Below, piece after piece: positions 13,308-20,545 of a stretch of DNA of 24,001 nucleotides (positions within the stretch are counted from its first letter, which is position 1; the number at the start of each line of letters is the position of its first letter). This DNA comes from a virus. The notes under the pieces are model-generated. The model was given only the letters and a program-made list of their open reading frames with translations. It made no database searches and had not been told where the DNA came from. The position numbers and the translations under genes were made by a program. The stretch spans positions 1 through 24,001 of the IMG/VR virus record IMGVR_UViG_3300006875_000163. One strand, 5' to 3'.

Positions 13308-13406
13308 TTAATACATTATTCCTTTGACGAAGTAATACAAAGTGATCAGCAAGATCACAGAGCCTACAATCAAAACAATGAGTTCGTCTTTCTTGTGTTG
13401 TTTCAT
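13308..13406 (-). CDS. Very small membrane protein (32 aa)
   Basis: An ATG at 13406 opens a 32-residue frame, charged at its start (MKQHKKDE), then one continuous hydrophobic segment (LIVLIVGSVILLITLYYF), then VKGIMY. That is a well-formed single-pass membrane peptide with a positive cytoplasmic end. It fits the gap between two genes (5 nt after one stop, 9 nt before the next start). It is short, so the call rests on composition and fit. Confidence 0.5.
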   Translation of the reverse strand: MKQHKKDELIVLIVGSVILLITLYYFVKGIMY

Positions 13407-13411
13407 AAATA

Positions 13412-13636
13412 TCAAATCCAATCAATTTTGCTTTTCTGAGTTGCTCTCACAATGCGAGAGACACTTGGTTTATGACAGAGCCAAGCCTTTGCCTTGTGGA
13501 CAGCGGCCTTGTCTTTCTTTGCTTGTCGCTTTGACAAAGGCACAAGTTGCTTGTGCTTTGTTGCTTCACGAAGAGCAAAGTATTTGCCTAGATTGATAGA
13601 GTTAAATCTATCAAATTGTTTTTGCTTTCTGGTCAT
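13412..13636 (-). CDS. Small basic protein, first gene of minus cluster (74 aa)
   Basis: The product is highly basic with many Lys/Arg (SKRQAKKDKAAVHKAKAWLC; VSRIVRATQKSKIDWI) and could bind nucleic acid. The start ATG at 13636 follows a region with DnaA-box-like sites and a long inverted repeat. As the first gene of the leftward cluster it should be transcribed early. I could not find a convincing -35/-10 pair upstream, and there is no -24/-12 promoter. No family recognised. Confidence 0.6.
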   Translation of the reverse strand: MTRKQKQFDRFNSINLGKYFALREATKHKQLVPLSKRQAKKDKAAVHKAKAWLCHKPSVSRIVRATQKSKIDWI

Positions 13637-13673
13637 AGTCCTAGACTTTGCATCTAGTCTTTACCTTGTAGCG

Positions 13674-13742
13674 TGTGGATAGTTTGAAGAAAGGAAGGTT
13701 TGAATAAAACCATTTAGTGCGTGGATATTGCGTTGTGGATAA
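13674..13742 (-). other. DnaA-box-like cluster, candidate replication origin
   Basis: Three sites lie in one orientation: CTATCCACA (13682-13674), ATATCCACG (13728-13720) and TTATCCACA (13742-13734), reading the minus strand. The last is an exact consensus DnaA box and the first differs only at the tolerated first base. They lie in the loop of the 17-bp inverted repeat 13655-13671/13752-13768, at the point where leftward transcription begins. A plausible place for replication initiation with host DnaA. Confidence 0.45.
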
Positions 13743-13764
13743 TGCGCAACACTACAAGGCAAAG

Positions 13765-13844
13765 ACTAAATGCAAAAGCCTTGCGAGTCACCTATTGTTC
13801 TCTTTGCAAAAGGCAAAGCAATAGCGCAAGGCTTTTGATTTAGT
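13765..13844 (-). repeat. Long nested hairpin
   Basis: ACTAAAT plus the 13-base CAAAAGCCTTGCG (13765-13785, one bulged G at 13772) pairs with 13825-13844. Inside, CTATTG pairs with CAATAG and CTTTGC with GCAAAG, closing a 5-nt loop. All pairs are Watson-Crick, 32 in total, with bulges only on one side. No U-run follows on the minus strand, so it is not a typical terminator on that strand. On the plus strand a six-T run follows at 13844-13849. Confidence 0.65.
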
Positions 13845-14545
13845 TTTTTGAGGTTGTTTGTTTGGTTAAGCTACCAAAGGCAACCAACAAAGAGTCTTTT
13901 GTTTTTGCGTTTCTGTCGTGTTAAATCCTTTAGACAGTTTCTTAAACCAAAGGAAGGTTAACGCAAAGAGCCGTCGTTAGGCATTGCACCTAACACGTTT
14001 TTCTTTTGGTTCCGGTCAAGGCCAAGCCAACCAAAAGAGTCTTAAAGACTCGTGGGCTTTTGTTTTTGTGTTAGGCTTCACTTTCAATGGCGTTTTAAGC
14101 CAATCGTTTGTAGGGAAAACCTAGAAAGCTACTAACTAACACTCTAACAAGAGCCTTTCCTATTCACGCAAGGAAGAGTCGCGAGTAAATCCCGCAACTT
14201 GTACGTTTAACGTCTAACGTCTCTTTGCTAAATGCGTTTGAGGTTTTAGATCTTAACATTAAACAAAGAGAACCGGTTTTTTATTCTTACTTTAACAAAA
14301 GGGGATTTAATGTCCACAAAGCTACTTTGTCCGATTCTTTGTTGTTTCTCTTAACAACTTAGCTTTTCCCGTTGCTAGGTTAAATGCGTTTCTACCGATT
14401 CACCTAGATTCTTATCTTAGCTTAAACTCTAAGATAACAACTTCACGCTACTTCTAAAGAATTATTACCGTTCCTTTGGAGTGTTAGTCACAAAGGCACA
14501 CTTTGCTTTATTAAATCCGGTTCTCTTGTATTATTCAAACCGGGC

Positions 14546-14567
14546 TTTGTGTGTGCTAGGTTCACTC
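14546..14567 (+). repeat. Left arm of 22-bp inverted repeat flanking the HTH gene
   Basis: TTTGTGTGTGCTAGGTTCAC followed by TC is matched in inverted orientation at 15043-15064 with one difference in 22 bases. The one difference would be G-U in minus-strand RNA. The arms enclose the 126-aa gene; inside each arm a further local hairpin and a shared AGTGTGAAGT word occur. Confidence 0.75.
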
Positions 14568-14590
14568 TCCCGCTTTAACACGGGAGAGTG
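14563..14590 (-). other. Perfect 10-bp hairpin after the HTH gene
   Basis: CACTCTCCCG pairs with CGGGAGAGTG around an 8-nt loop, 15 bp past the stop of the HTH gene. It would fit a terminator, but no U-run follows on either strand. It overlaps the inner end of the left inverted-repeat arm. Confidence 0.6.
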
Positions 14591-14604
14591 TGAAGTGTTA
14601 CCGT

Positions 14605-14985
14605 TTAAGCCTTAGTCGCGGGAGCCTGCGGGGCATTCTGGGAGGCTTTGAGAACCGGAGCGTTAGAATCCCCAGTTTCAACCTCACAAGCCCGCAGCAA
14701 GGCATTTAAGCGCAAGCCCAAGGCATTAGCCACCCCGCTCAAAGCCTCCCAGCGTGCCGTTTCTTGTTCCAAAATGGACTTGTGAGTCCCCTTAGCGAAA
14801 GAATTACGGACGATAGGGCCGATCGCGGAGCCTTTGCTAATGCCGACAGCCTTCGCAGTATCTTTGAGGCTCTCAACCTTGCCAATCTCACGAATGAAAT
14901 TGGCGGGGTGGATTGCACACAAAGAAACGAGGTCACGAACAAACGGGACCATAGTGGACTTGACGGTATTTGTGTTGTTTTGCAT
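14605..14985 (-). CDS. Xre/Cro-like DNA-binding protein (126 aa)
   Basis: Residues 40-56 (LKDTAKAVGISKGSAIG) look like a helix-turn-helix. The segment WEALSGVANALGLRLNALLR (79-98) matches the C-terminal helix pair of Xre/Cro repressors, where 'IAxALGxxLxxLL' is typical. The tail is an Ala/Pro/Gln linker. It stands alone in the control region between the leftward early genes and the rightward late genes, a classical place for a phage switch repressor. It is flanked by a 22-bp inverted repeat that it might bind. The leader is A-rich with no Shine-Dalgarno. Its N-terminal 35 residues have no match I recognise, so the Xre call is moderate. Confidence 0.6.
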   Translation of the reverse strand: MQNNTNTVKSTMVPFVRDLVSLCAIHPANFIREIGKVESLKDTAKAVGISKGSAIGPIVRNSFAKGTHKSILEQETARWEALSGVANALGLRLNALLRACEVETGDSNAPVLKASQNAPQAPATKA

Positions 14986-15042
14986 TTTAGTATTAGGTTT
15001 TTAGTTTTTTAGTTTTTGGACTTCACACTTTGAATAAACAAA

Positions 15043-15064
15043 GAGTGAACCTAACACACACAAA
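15043..15064 (-). repeat. Right arm of 22-bp inverted repeat
   Basis: This arm complements 14546-14567 at 21 of 22 positions and starts 58 bp upstream of the HTH start codon. Inside it, CTTTG and CAAAG make a small local hairpin with the preceding bases (15027-15046). It is suitably placed to be an operator for the gene it flanks. Confidence 0.75.
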
Positions 15065-15345
15065 ATAAAATGTCTTGTCCCTTTGACTCAAAGGAGAGCC
15101 AACAAAAAGGGATTCTGTAAAAACACTACAAAGCGAGTCCCGGCGGGAAAGAATCCCGCAAGGCTCTAACGTGTTTTCGGTAAAGAACAAAACCGTTTGT
15201 TGTCCCGGCGGTAACCGGAGCGAAAGCCTATCCTTTCGCAGAGCCTGTATGGTTGCGGCTCAAACCCGTGCCAGTCTTAGCTATTGAAGACCGCACTATG
15301 GCAAAAGTCTTCTATGCGCCAAAAACGGTCAAGCCTTTTTAAAAA
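15065..15345. other. Non-coding stretch with several hairpins
   Basis: No protein-like frame is visible. Perfect short stems occur at 15120-15126/15171-15177 (enclosing GCGGGA/TCCCGC at 15143-15148/15154-15159), 15186-15191/15196-15201 and 15220-15226/15233-15239. A consensus-like CTGGCAC occurs on the minus strand near 15270, but its GC is one base too far for sigma-54. The density of stems resembles 13,640-14,600 and may belong to the same structured element. Confidence 0.45.
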
Positions 15346-15378
15346 ACGTAACACAAACGTAACACAAACGTAACACAA
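15346..15378 (+). repeat. Three perfect 11-bp tandem repeats (iteron-like)
   Basis: ACGTAACACAA is repeated three times without error at 15346, 15357 and 15368. The period is one DNA helical turn, so a protein bound to each copy would stack on one face. Iterons like this occur at plasmid and phage origins. The related word TAACAC recurs nearby (15691, 15801, 15823 and in 13.9-14.2 kb). Confidence 0.8.
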
Positions 15379-15849
15379 AAAACTCTTGACAAGCCTTTTT
15401 AGGTAACAAAAAGCCTCATTTTTAAGTAAAAAACGAGAATACTGAAGAAAAACTCAAACAAAGCAAGCTTTTTCAGAAACTATTAGAAACGCTAATTCTT
15501 CGAGAAAGTCACTAAAGGCTTTTTAATGATTTTTTCTTTAACATTACAAAAGTAAACAACAAAAAACACTTGTAATTCTGAAATAAAGCAAGCTTTTTCT
15601 TTAGGTAATTCTTTAGGCAAAAGAGAAAAAGTAAATAATACGCTTATCAGGTTTTTCTGAGGGATCGTTTTTTTTTTATTATTTTATTTAACATATTTAA
15701 CACTCCAGTCTCACAAAAATACGTTATCTACTACAAAAAGACCCTAAGCGCAAAATCCCAATTTATCAATAAGCATATTTATCTGACAAATAAAGGATTT
15801 AACACTAACAAAATCGCTCTTTTAACACTCTTTTATCACAAAACGCTAT
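15379..15849. other. AT-rich non-coding tract with 15-bp direct repeat
   Basis: About 470 bp with no convincing gene and many A and T runs, including ten T at 15668-15677. AAAGCAAGCTTTTTC occurs twice (15460-15474 and 15585-15599), each copy a small self-complementary element. TTTAACACT occurs three times. Placed next to iterons, this could be the DNA-unwinding part of an origin, or the AT-rich upstream region that helps DNA bend between an enhancer and promoter P3. Confidence 0.5.
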
Positions 15850-15984
15850 TTACAAAGAGCTTCAATGCATAGAGCTTCTATGCATAACCCTTCGATCCCT
15901 TGCGTTTCTATGCATAGAACCTCAATGCATAGAGCCTCAATGCATCTTTGTTCTACCCATAGCACTCCAACGCATCCCGACGCG
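15850..15984. repeat. Nine 15-bp tandem repeat units (enhancer candidate or short repeat peptide)
   Basis: Consensus ATGCATAGAGCYTCW, in strict 15-bp register from 15850. Units at 15865, 15910 and 15925 are nearly identical; those at 15895, 15955 and 15970 are decayed. The array lies 120-255 bp before the predicted start of P3, where activator sites of sigma-54 promoters usually are. On the minus strand the same DNA reads as a pentapeptide repeat LCIEA (frame 15846-16034). Several base changes fall at third codon positions (ATT/ATA/ATC, GAA/GAG), so a coding role cannot be dismissed. Confidence 0.7.
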
Positions 15985-16076
15985 CACAGGAAAGACCCGA
16001 AAAATCGCGTCGATGTCCGAACATGACTGCTCACAGATTTTATAGATTTTTTGGGGTTTAAAAGTGTATTCTTTCT

Positions 16077-16092
16077 TTGGCCTCTTTGGTGC
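16077..16092 (+). promoter_or_regulatory. Candidate sigma-54 promoter P3 (terminase/late block)
   Basis: TTGGCCTCTTTGGTGC has GG at 16079-16080 and GC at 16091-16092, exact spacing. The predicted start is 16104, only 3 nt before the ATG at 16107, so the message would be nearly leaderless. The match beyond the invariant bases is weaker than in P1/P2 (no A at the fifth position, GTGCTT at -12). The 15-bp array lies upstream. Confidence 0.55.
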
Positions 16093-16106
16093 TTTATGCG
16101 TTCTAT

Positions 16107-16658
16107 ATGAGCGATTTAATGATGCGAAATCAGATTCTGGGTCTTAGAAGGGCCGGGATGAGTTGTGAAGAAATAAGTGCGGCTTTGGAGGTAGATAGTA
16201 TGGTCGTGCGTTTGGCCTTAGAAGCCGCCGGTGGAAGTGCTGTGTTGCGCAAGGAGGCTCTTAAAGAAGAGGATATCACAGACGATGTCTCCGAGGCCGA
16301 AGCCAAAGAAATGATGGGCATCATCAAGGACATAGCCCGTAACGAAGAAAGCGGCGTTTATGCCCGCCTGAACGCGGCTAAGTATGCCCACGGCGCCAAG
16401 CGCGGATATCACAAACGTCATCTTGATCTTAACGTCGGCTCGGGCGAATTGCTCCTTAAGATCAACGAAGCCTATGCCTCAGCGGCCATGCGCGCCCGGG
16501 CCGCGTTGGGTGGTCAAAGTCTCACGGCCAAAGAAATCAACGTCATAGAAGCCCCAATAACCGTAGCCGCAGAGCTTACTCAAGAATCCCCAACCGATCA
16601 CGAATCCCCAACTCAATCACAGCCTGCGGCGCCGAAACCCCGGCCCTTTAAGTTATGA
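16107..16658 (+). CDS. terS: Terminase small subunit (183 aa)
   Basis: The ATG at 16107 is preferred. A TTG 30 bases earlier is in frame but lies in the P3 promoter. The N-terminal 45 residues form an HTH (ILGLRRAGMSCEEISAALEV), as in small terminases that recognise the packaging site. A helical oligomerisation region follows, then a Pro/Gln-rich tail (QPAAPKPRPFKL). Its stop overlaps the large terminase start as ATGA, the classical terS-terL order, which is the main support for the call. It is the first gene of the rightward late block. Confidence 0.8.
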   Translation: MSDLMMRNQILGLRRAGMSCEEISAALEVDSMVVRLALEAAGGSAVLRKEALKEEDITDDVSEAEAKEMMGIIKDIARNEESGVYARLNAAKYAHGAKRGYHKRHLDLNVGSGELLLKINEAYASAAMRARAALGGQSLTAKEINVIEAPITVAAELTQESPTDHESPTQSQPAAPKPRPFKL

Positions 16659-18424
16659 TCAAAGCCCCAATCTCGTCCGATACACTCAAGCTCGTTCAAG
16701 CTCGCAAAGCGCTAGAAGCGGAGAAAGCTGCTGAGAAAGCCCGCGCTAAGGAAGCTAAGAAGAAAGCCATTGAGACTCCGCCCAAGGCGCCTGAAGCTGC
16801 CGCCGTAACTGAGCAACCAACAAACAAGCGCTACATCGCGCATCAGATTGACACCCCAGCGGATTTGCTTCTCGCCCACAGGCCTGACTTAAAGCTCTAC
16901 AAATGGCAAGCAGAAACCCTGTTTCAACTCGCAGGATATACCGACATCAATGATCTCGATCTGCCTAAAACTCGACCAACCGACAAGACGCCGTTATACT
17001 ACAATCTTGTCGCAGCCAACGGAAGCGGAAAAGATCAGGTCGTTATTAGCTCCTTCGCTGTCTGGTTTTGCCTTTCCAAAGTCCGTTCTCGATGCGTCAT
17101 TACGTCATCTTCGTACGAGCAGCTTAAAGATCAGACGTATAAATACATAAAAAACATTTGCGAAGAGATCAATGTTTCGTATGGCCGTAAGGTCTTTGAG
17201 ATCGTTGAGTTCTTGATCACATGCAACGACACCGGCTCAGAGATCAAATGCTTTGTGACAGATGACCCCGGCAAAGCCGAAGGTCGTCACCCGTTCGACG
17301 AGCCCGGCGCTGAGATGGCTGTCATTATTAACGAGGCAAAGTCGATCACGGACGAAATGTTTCAGGCTTTTAGTCGATTCACAGGCTATAACTACTGGCT
17401 CGAGATCTCCTCGCCCGGCAAGAACTCCGGCCACTTTTTCAAGCGCTGCACGCGCTCAAAGTATACCTTTCCAGACAAGCTTCACGTTGGCGAATTCTAC
17501 TGGCGCAGAGTTACAGCCTTCGATTGTCCTCACCTTCTCGGCAAACACATCGAGCATCTCAAAGACGAACATGGCGAGCAATCCCTTATTTATCGAAGTC
17601 AAGTGTTGGCTGAGTTTACCTCACTCGACGAGGCTGCATTTATCCCCTCAACTCTTTTCGAAAACTACCCAAATAATCCACCTCGTACGTTTGGATTGCC
17701 CAATCGGGCGGGCATCGACCTATCGCTCGGCGGCGACGAAACTGTGGCGTACTTCTTTGTCCATGGAAAACTCCACCTTCGAACAACAAAGATTCGCAAC
17801 GAGGCAATTCTCCATAATCAGATCATCAGTTGGATTAAAGAGTTCAACATTACGCCATCTGAAGTACGCATTGACGATGGCGGTCTGGGGCGACCCATCG
17901 TGCAGCGCGTGCAAAACGCTGGTTATGATGTCGTGCCGATACGAAACGAAGCCCGTTCAAGCAACCCGAATTTCTACAAAAACAGAGGCGTTGAAAACTG
18001 GAATCGTCTTAAGCGTGCTATTGAAGATCGTGCCTTTCCTACAGTCAATGACGATCTCACTCGCCAACAACTTTGCACGCGTGGTTTCTCGGTTAAAGGC
18101 ATTGTTACATATTTAGAGCCTAAAGCGGAGATGCGCTCTCGCGGCCTGTCCTCACCCGACCGAGCAGACGCGTTGGCGTTGTGTTTTGATGGTGTGCCGT
18201 TGGCAGTATTCAAGGAAGAAGTTCTGCACACAACAGAACCCGAAAGCCGTTTTGCAGAACTCTTAGAGAGGAACAAAAAAGGCCCATTAACTTTCGATGA
18301 AAAGACAGAACTTACAATCCTCTGGGGTCAAATGACTCACAGACCGGCACAAGAAACGCTAAATTCGGCTGAGCCGCGTGAACAATTGCGCGGGCAATAT
18401 CACAAATTCGTAACCTCTAAATAA
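16655..18424 (+). CDS. terL: Terminase large subunit (589 aa)
   Basis: The motor domain has Walker A AANGSGKDQV (about 120-129), Walker B AVIINEA (222-228) and the coupling motif ISSPG (251-255). The RNase-H-like nuclease has its three acidic clusters: GIDLSLGGDE (353-362), IDDGGLG (406-412) and SPDRADAL (500-507). All motifs are intact, so it should power DNA packaging and cut genome ends. The first 50 residues are an extra Ala/Lys-rich helix (KALEAEKAAEKARAKEAKKK), often a regulatory or TerS-contact element. The P-loop has N in place of R (ANGSGK), as in several phage terminases. Confidence 0.95.
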   Translation: MIKAPISSDTLKLVQARKALEAEKAAEKARAKEAKKKAIETPPKAPEAAAVTEQPTNKRYIAHQIDTPADLLLAHRPDLKLYKWQAETLFQLAGYTDINDLDLPKTRPTDKTPLYYNLVAANGSGKDQVVISSFAVWFCLSKVRSRCVITSSSYEQLKDQTYKYIKNICEEINVSYGRKVFEIVEFLITCNDTGSEIKCFVTDDPGKAEGRHPFDEPGAEMAVIINEAKSITDEMFQAFSRFTGYNYWLEISSPGKNSGHFFKRCTRSKYTFPDKLHVGEFYWRRVTAFDCPHLLGKHIEHLKDEHGEQSLIYRSQVLAEFTSLDEAAFIPSTLFENYPNNPPRTFGLPNRAGIDLSLGGDETVAYFFVHGKLHLRTTKIRNEAILHNQIISWIKEFNITPSEVRIDDGGLGRPIVQRVQNAGYDVVPIRNEARSSNPNFYKNRGVENWNRLKRAIEDRAFPTVNDDLTRQQLCTRGFSVKGIVTYLEPKAEMRSRGLSSPDRADALALCFDGVPLAVFKEEVLHTTEPESRFAELLERNKKGPLTFDEKTELTILWGQMTHRPAQETLNSAEPREQLRGQYHKFVTSK

Positions 18425-18426
18425 TT

Positions 18427-18741
18427 ATGGACGGATCAATGGATTACATCGACGAGTTTTTCTCGTCCCTTAGCCCTGAAGAGTTGTCTTACGCTCACAA
18501 GAAACTCATGAAGGGCAGAATGATGGGCGGCCCTAAAGTCGAGATCGAAATCGGCGAGGATCAAGAAGAGCCTAACGATTCCGACTCTGAAGAATACACC
18601 AACGGCAAAGGCCCGAACAACGAAGCCAAAGGCGGCGACGCCAATGCTACCGTTCCGAAGGCTATGTCGAAGCGCAAGACCATGGCTCCTAAAGGTGACG
18701 TGCCTCTGAAGGAAGACGCCATGTTTGACGAAGAGGAATAA
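18427..18741 (+). CDS. Small acidic protein between terminase and portal (104 aa)
   Basis: The product has a helical N-terminus (DYIDEFFSSLSPEELSYAHK) and a disordered acidic body (EIEIGEDQEEPNDSDSEEY) ending in a mixed basic and acidic tail. No family. It begins 2 nt after the terL stop. An in-frame ATG at 18442 (MDYIDEFF) is possible too. Its coding end provides the purine-rich GAGGA before the portal ATG. In position it resembles the small accessory proteins of head assembly. Confidence 0.7.
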   Translation: MDGSMDYIDEFFSSLSPEELSYAHKKLMKGRMMGGPKVEIEIGEDQEEPNDSDSEEYTNGKGPNNEAKGGDANATVPKAMSKRKTMAPKGDVPLKEDAMFDEEE

Positions 18742-18745
18742 TCTC

Positions 18746-20545
18746 ATGAACGAAGAACCTGCAAACAATCAAGAAACATCCGCTATCTTAGCGCAAGCTG
18801 GGCAAAAGAACCTGTTGGACCTCAATACCGCCAACGGGTTAATTAGCCAATACATTTCGTCGCACGGTGCTGTAGAGGCGACCACGGTCACCAATCGGCG
18901 TCTGCGCTCGAATAAAGCTGACGTTGAACAGATGCGTTCGGCGGGTCTTCTTCAGGAGAATCAGACTTTTATTGGTGTTCGTCTTATCAACCAAAACATC
19001 AATCAAGCGTTGCCTCCGTTGCTTTCTTACCTAAAGCAATCCCCACGGATGGCGACGTTTGTCCCCGGCGACAACTCTTATCTCGATCAAGAGTTCACAC
19101 GCGTGCTTCAATATCCCGGCTGGGAGATTCCATACATTGAAGTGCTCGATGGCGCAGAGCTTAACGGCATTGGCTACATGATGGTCAAGGCCGACAACAC
19201 TAAGCTCGGCGGCGTGTCGATGGAGACGATTCCATTTAATGAAATCGTGTACGATCGTCGTTTGAAGTCTCTGCAAGATAGCCCCGCGGTCTTGATCAAG
19301 CACGTCATCACGGCCGTGAGTTTCTATCACTGGGACTCGTTTGAGAACTTTGACAAGAACAGTGATGCATACAACGCCATCACCAAGCGATTGCTGTCTG
19401 AGGAAGTCAACGTCATAGGCGACGACTTGGTGATCTATGAGACGTTCGTCAAAGTCAACGGCTTCGTCTATCGCGGCTGGTATTACAAAGACAGCAAGCA
19501 GTGGCTTAAGCAGCCTTTGCCCTTTAGCAACGGCATTGAGGAGTCTGTGCCTGAGGTCAACATCGACCCTATGGCGATGACGACTGAGCCGACTTATGTC
19601 AATAAGCCTGTTCATCTGACCTATTATCCGATCGCAGTTAAGCGCGCTGAGATCAAAGAAAACCGCAAGCACGATGAGGCTGAGGGCCGAGCGGTTGAAG
19701 ATTATCATAAGCAAGAAGCCGCCACGACCTTGATGACTGCGGCGGTCAACGGTTGTACACAGGCCGCGAATACGATGTGGTCGCCTGATGGTGCGAATCT
19801 CGACGGCATGGCGCCCGCGCAGTTGCAGTACAAGATCAAGAACAACGCGATCTGGAAGACTCCAATGCGAGCCTTCACTGCGCCGTGGCCTGACCCGATG
19901 ATCTTCAAGGGGATCGAAGCCATCACGCAGCAGAACGCGATGGAGAACAATCAGGTCGCGTGGGCTGTCAATAATCGTAGAGATTCTCGTAAGACTGCGA
20001 CCGAGATCGAAGCTGCCCAGCAGCAGCAAGGTATGCTCACTGGCACGGCTGCGTTGGTGTTCAGTATCTTCTTACGCGATGTACTCACGATGACGTGGCC
20101 GATTGTGCAGAGTGAGGCAAAGAAAGGCTCAATCAAGTTCTTGATTGAAGTCTCTGATCCCGCTGAAAAAGAATCAATCCTCAGCAAGCAATACGAAGTA
20201 AAGCCCGCGGGCGACATTGACTTCGTTGAGAAGCAACAGCGCATCACGAACATCCAGCAAGATCTGCCGATGTTCCAAGGTACGCCCATTGGCCAAGAGA
20301 TGATGAAGGAATATGTGCGTCTTCGTTATCCCGAAAAGTACGATCAGTGGTCTAAGATTCTCAGCCAGGGCAATGACACGCAACTCATTCAAGGTCTCGG
20401 TCAAGCTCTTCAAGCCGTCGTCACAGACGAAGCCACGGGCCAGCTTAAGCCTGAATTTGCCGCCGAGGCTCAATCCTTCCAGCAGCTTCAGCAAGCTGTT
20501 CAGCAGCGCCTAGCTCAGCAATCTAATGCAACCCAGCAAGGCTAA
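18746..20545 (+). CDS. Portal protein (599 aa)
   Basis: I set the start at the ATG 18746 (MNEEPANNQETSA), 4 nt after the previous stop, with GAGGA at a suitable distance; an upstream in-frame TTG lies inside the previous gene. Position right after terL, the length near 600 and the motif RRDSRKTATEIEAAQQQQG (the conserved 'TATEI' of podovirus-type portals) support the call. The central part also fits (AWAVNNR; IFLRDVLTMTWPIVQ). The C-terminal 50 residues are Gln-rich helical, as in the barrel or stem extensions of P22-like portals. Confidence 0.85.
   Translation: MNEEPANNQETSAILAQAGQKNLLDLNTANGLISQYISSHGAVEATTVTNRRLRSNKADVEQMRSAGLLQENQTFIGVRLINQNINQALPPLLSYLKQSPRMATFVPGDNSYLDQEFTRVLQYPGWEIPYIEVLDGAELNGIGYMMVKADNTKLGGVSMETIPFNEIVYDRRLKSLQDSPAVLIKHVITAVSFYHWDSFENFDKNSDAYNAITKRLLSEEVNVIGDDLVIYETFVKVNGFVYRGWYYKDSKQWLKQPLPFSNGIEESVPEVNIDPMAMTTEPTYVNKPVHLTYYPIAVKRAEIKENRKHDEAEGRAVEDYHKQEAATTLMTAAVNGCTQAANTMWSPDGANLDGMAPAQLQYKIKNNAIWKTPMRAFTAPWPDPMIFKGIEAITQQNAMENNQVAWAVNNRRDSRKTATEIEAAQQQQGMLTGTAALVFSIFLRDVLTMTWPIVQSEAKKGSIKFLIEVSDPAEKESILSKQYEVKPAGDIDFVEKQQRITNIQQDLPMFQGTPIGQEMMKEYVRLRYPEKYDQWSKILSQGNDTQLIQGLGQALQAVVTDEATGQLKPEFAAEAQSFQQLQQAVQQRLAQQSNATQQG

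Larger units (their letters stand above)
13640..14600. other. 960-bp non-coding, hairpin-dense region (candidate large RNA or origin)
   Basis: No protein-like frame is seen on either strand. The DNA instead holds a chain of inverted repeats: 13655-13671 with 13752-13768; 13765-13785 with 13825-13844; 13852-13856 with 13881-13885; 13904-13911 with 13960-13967 (enclosing two further stems); 13976-13981 with 13989-13994; 14003-14011 with 14029-14037; 14037-14042 with 14046-14051; 14412-14420 with 14429-14437; 14517-14522 with 14538-14543. The one near-perfect 17-bp pairing becomes complete only with a G-U in minus-strand RNA. It may be a large phage RNA, a replication origin, or both. Confidence 0.5.

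Noticed and set aside
15255-15275. CTGGCACGGG on the minus strand, a perfect -24 box, upstream of the HTH gene
   Set aside because: The GC that should form the -12 element is one base too far, and sigma-54 is strict on spacing. A second near miss (TTGGCGCATAGAAGAC, minus, near 15,320) has AC in place of GC.
15065-15345. tRNA gene in the hairpin-rich stretch
   Set aside because: Several 5-7 bp stems occur, but no set gives a cloverleaf with a T-loop (TTCRA) and acceptor stem.
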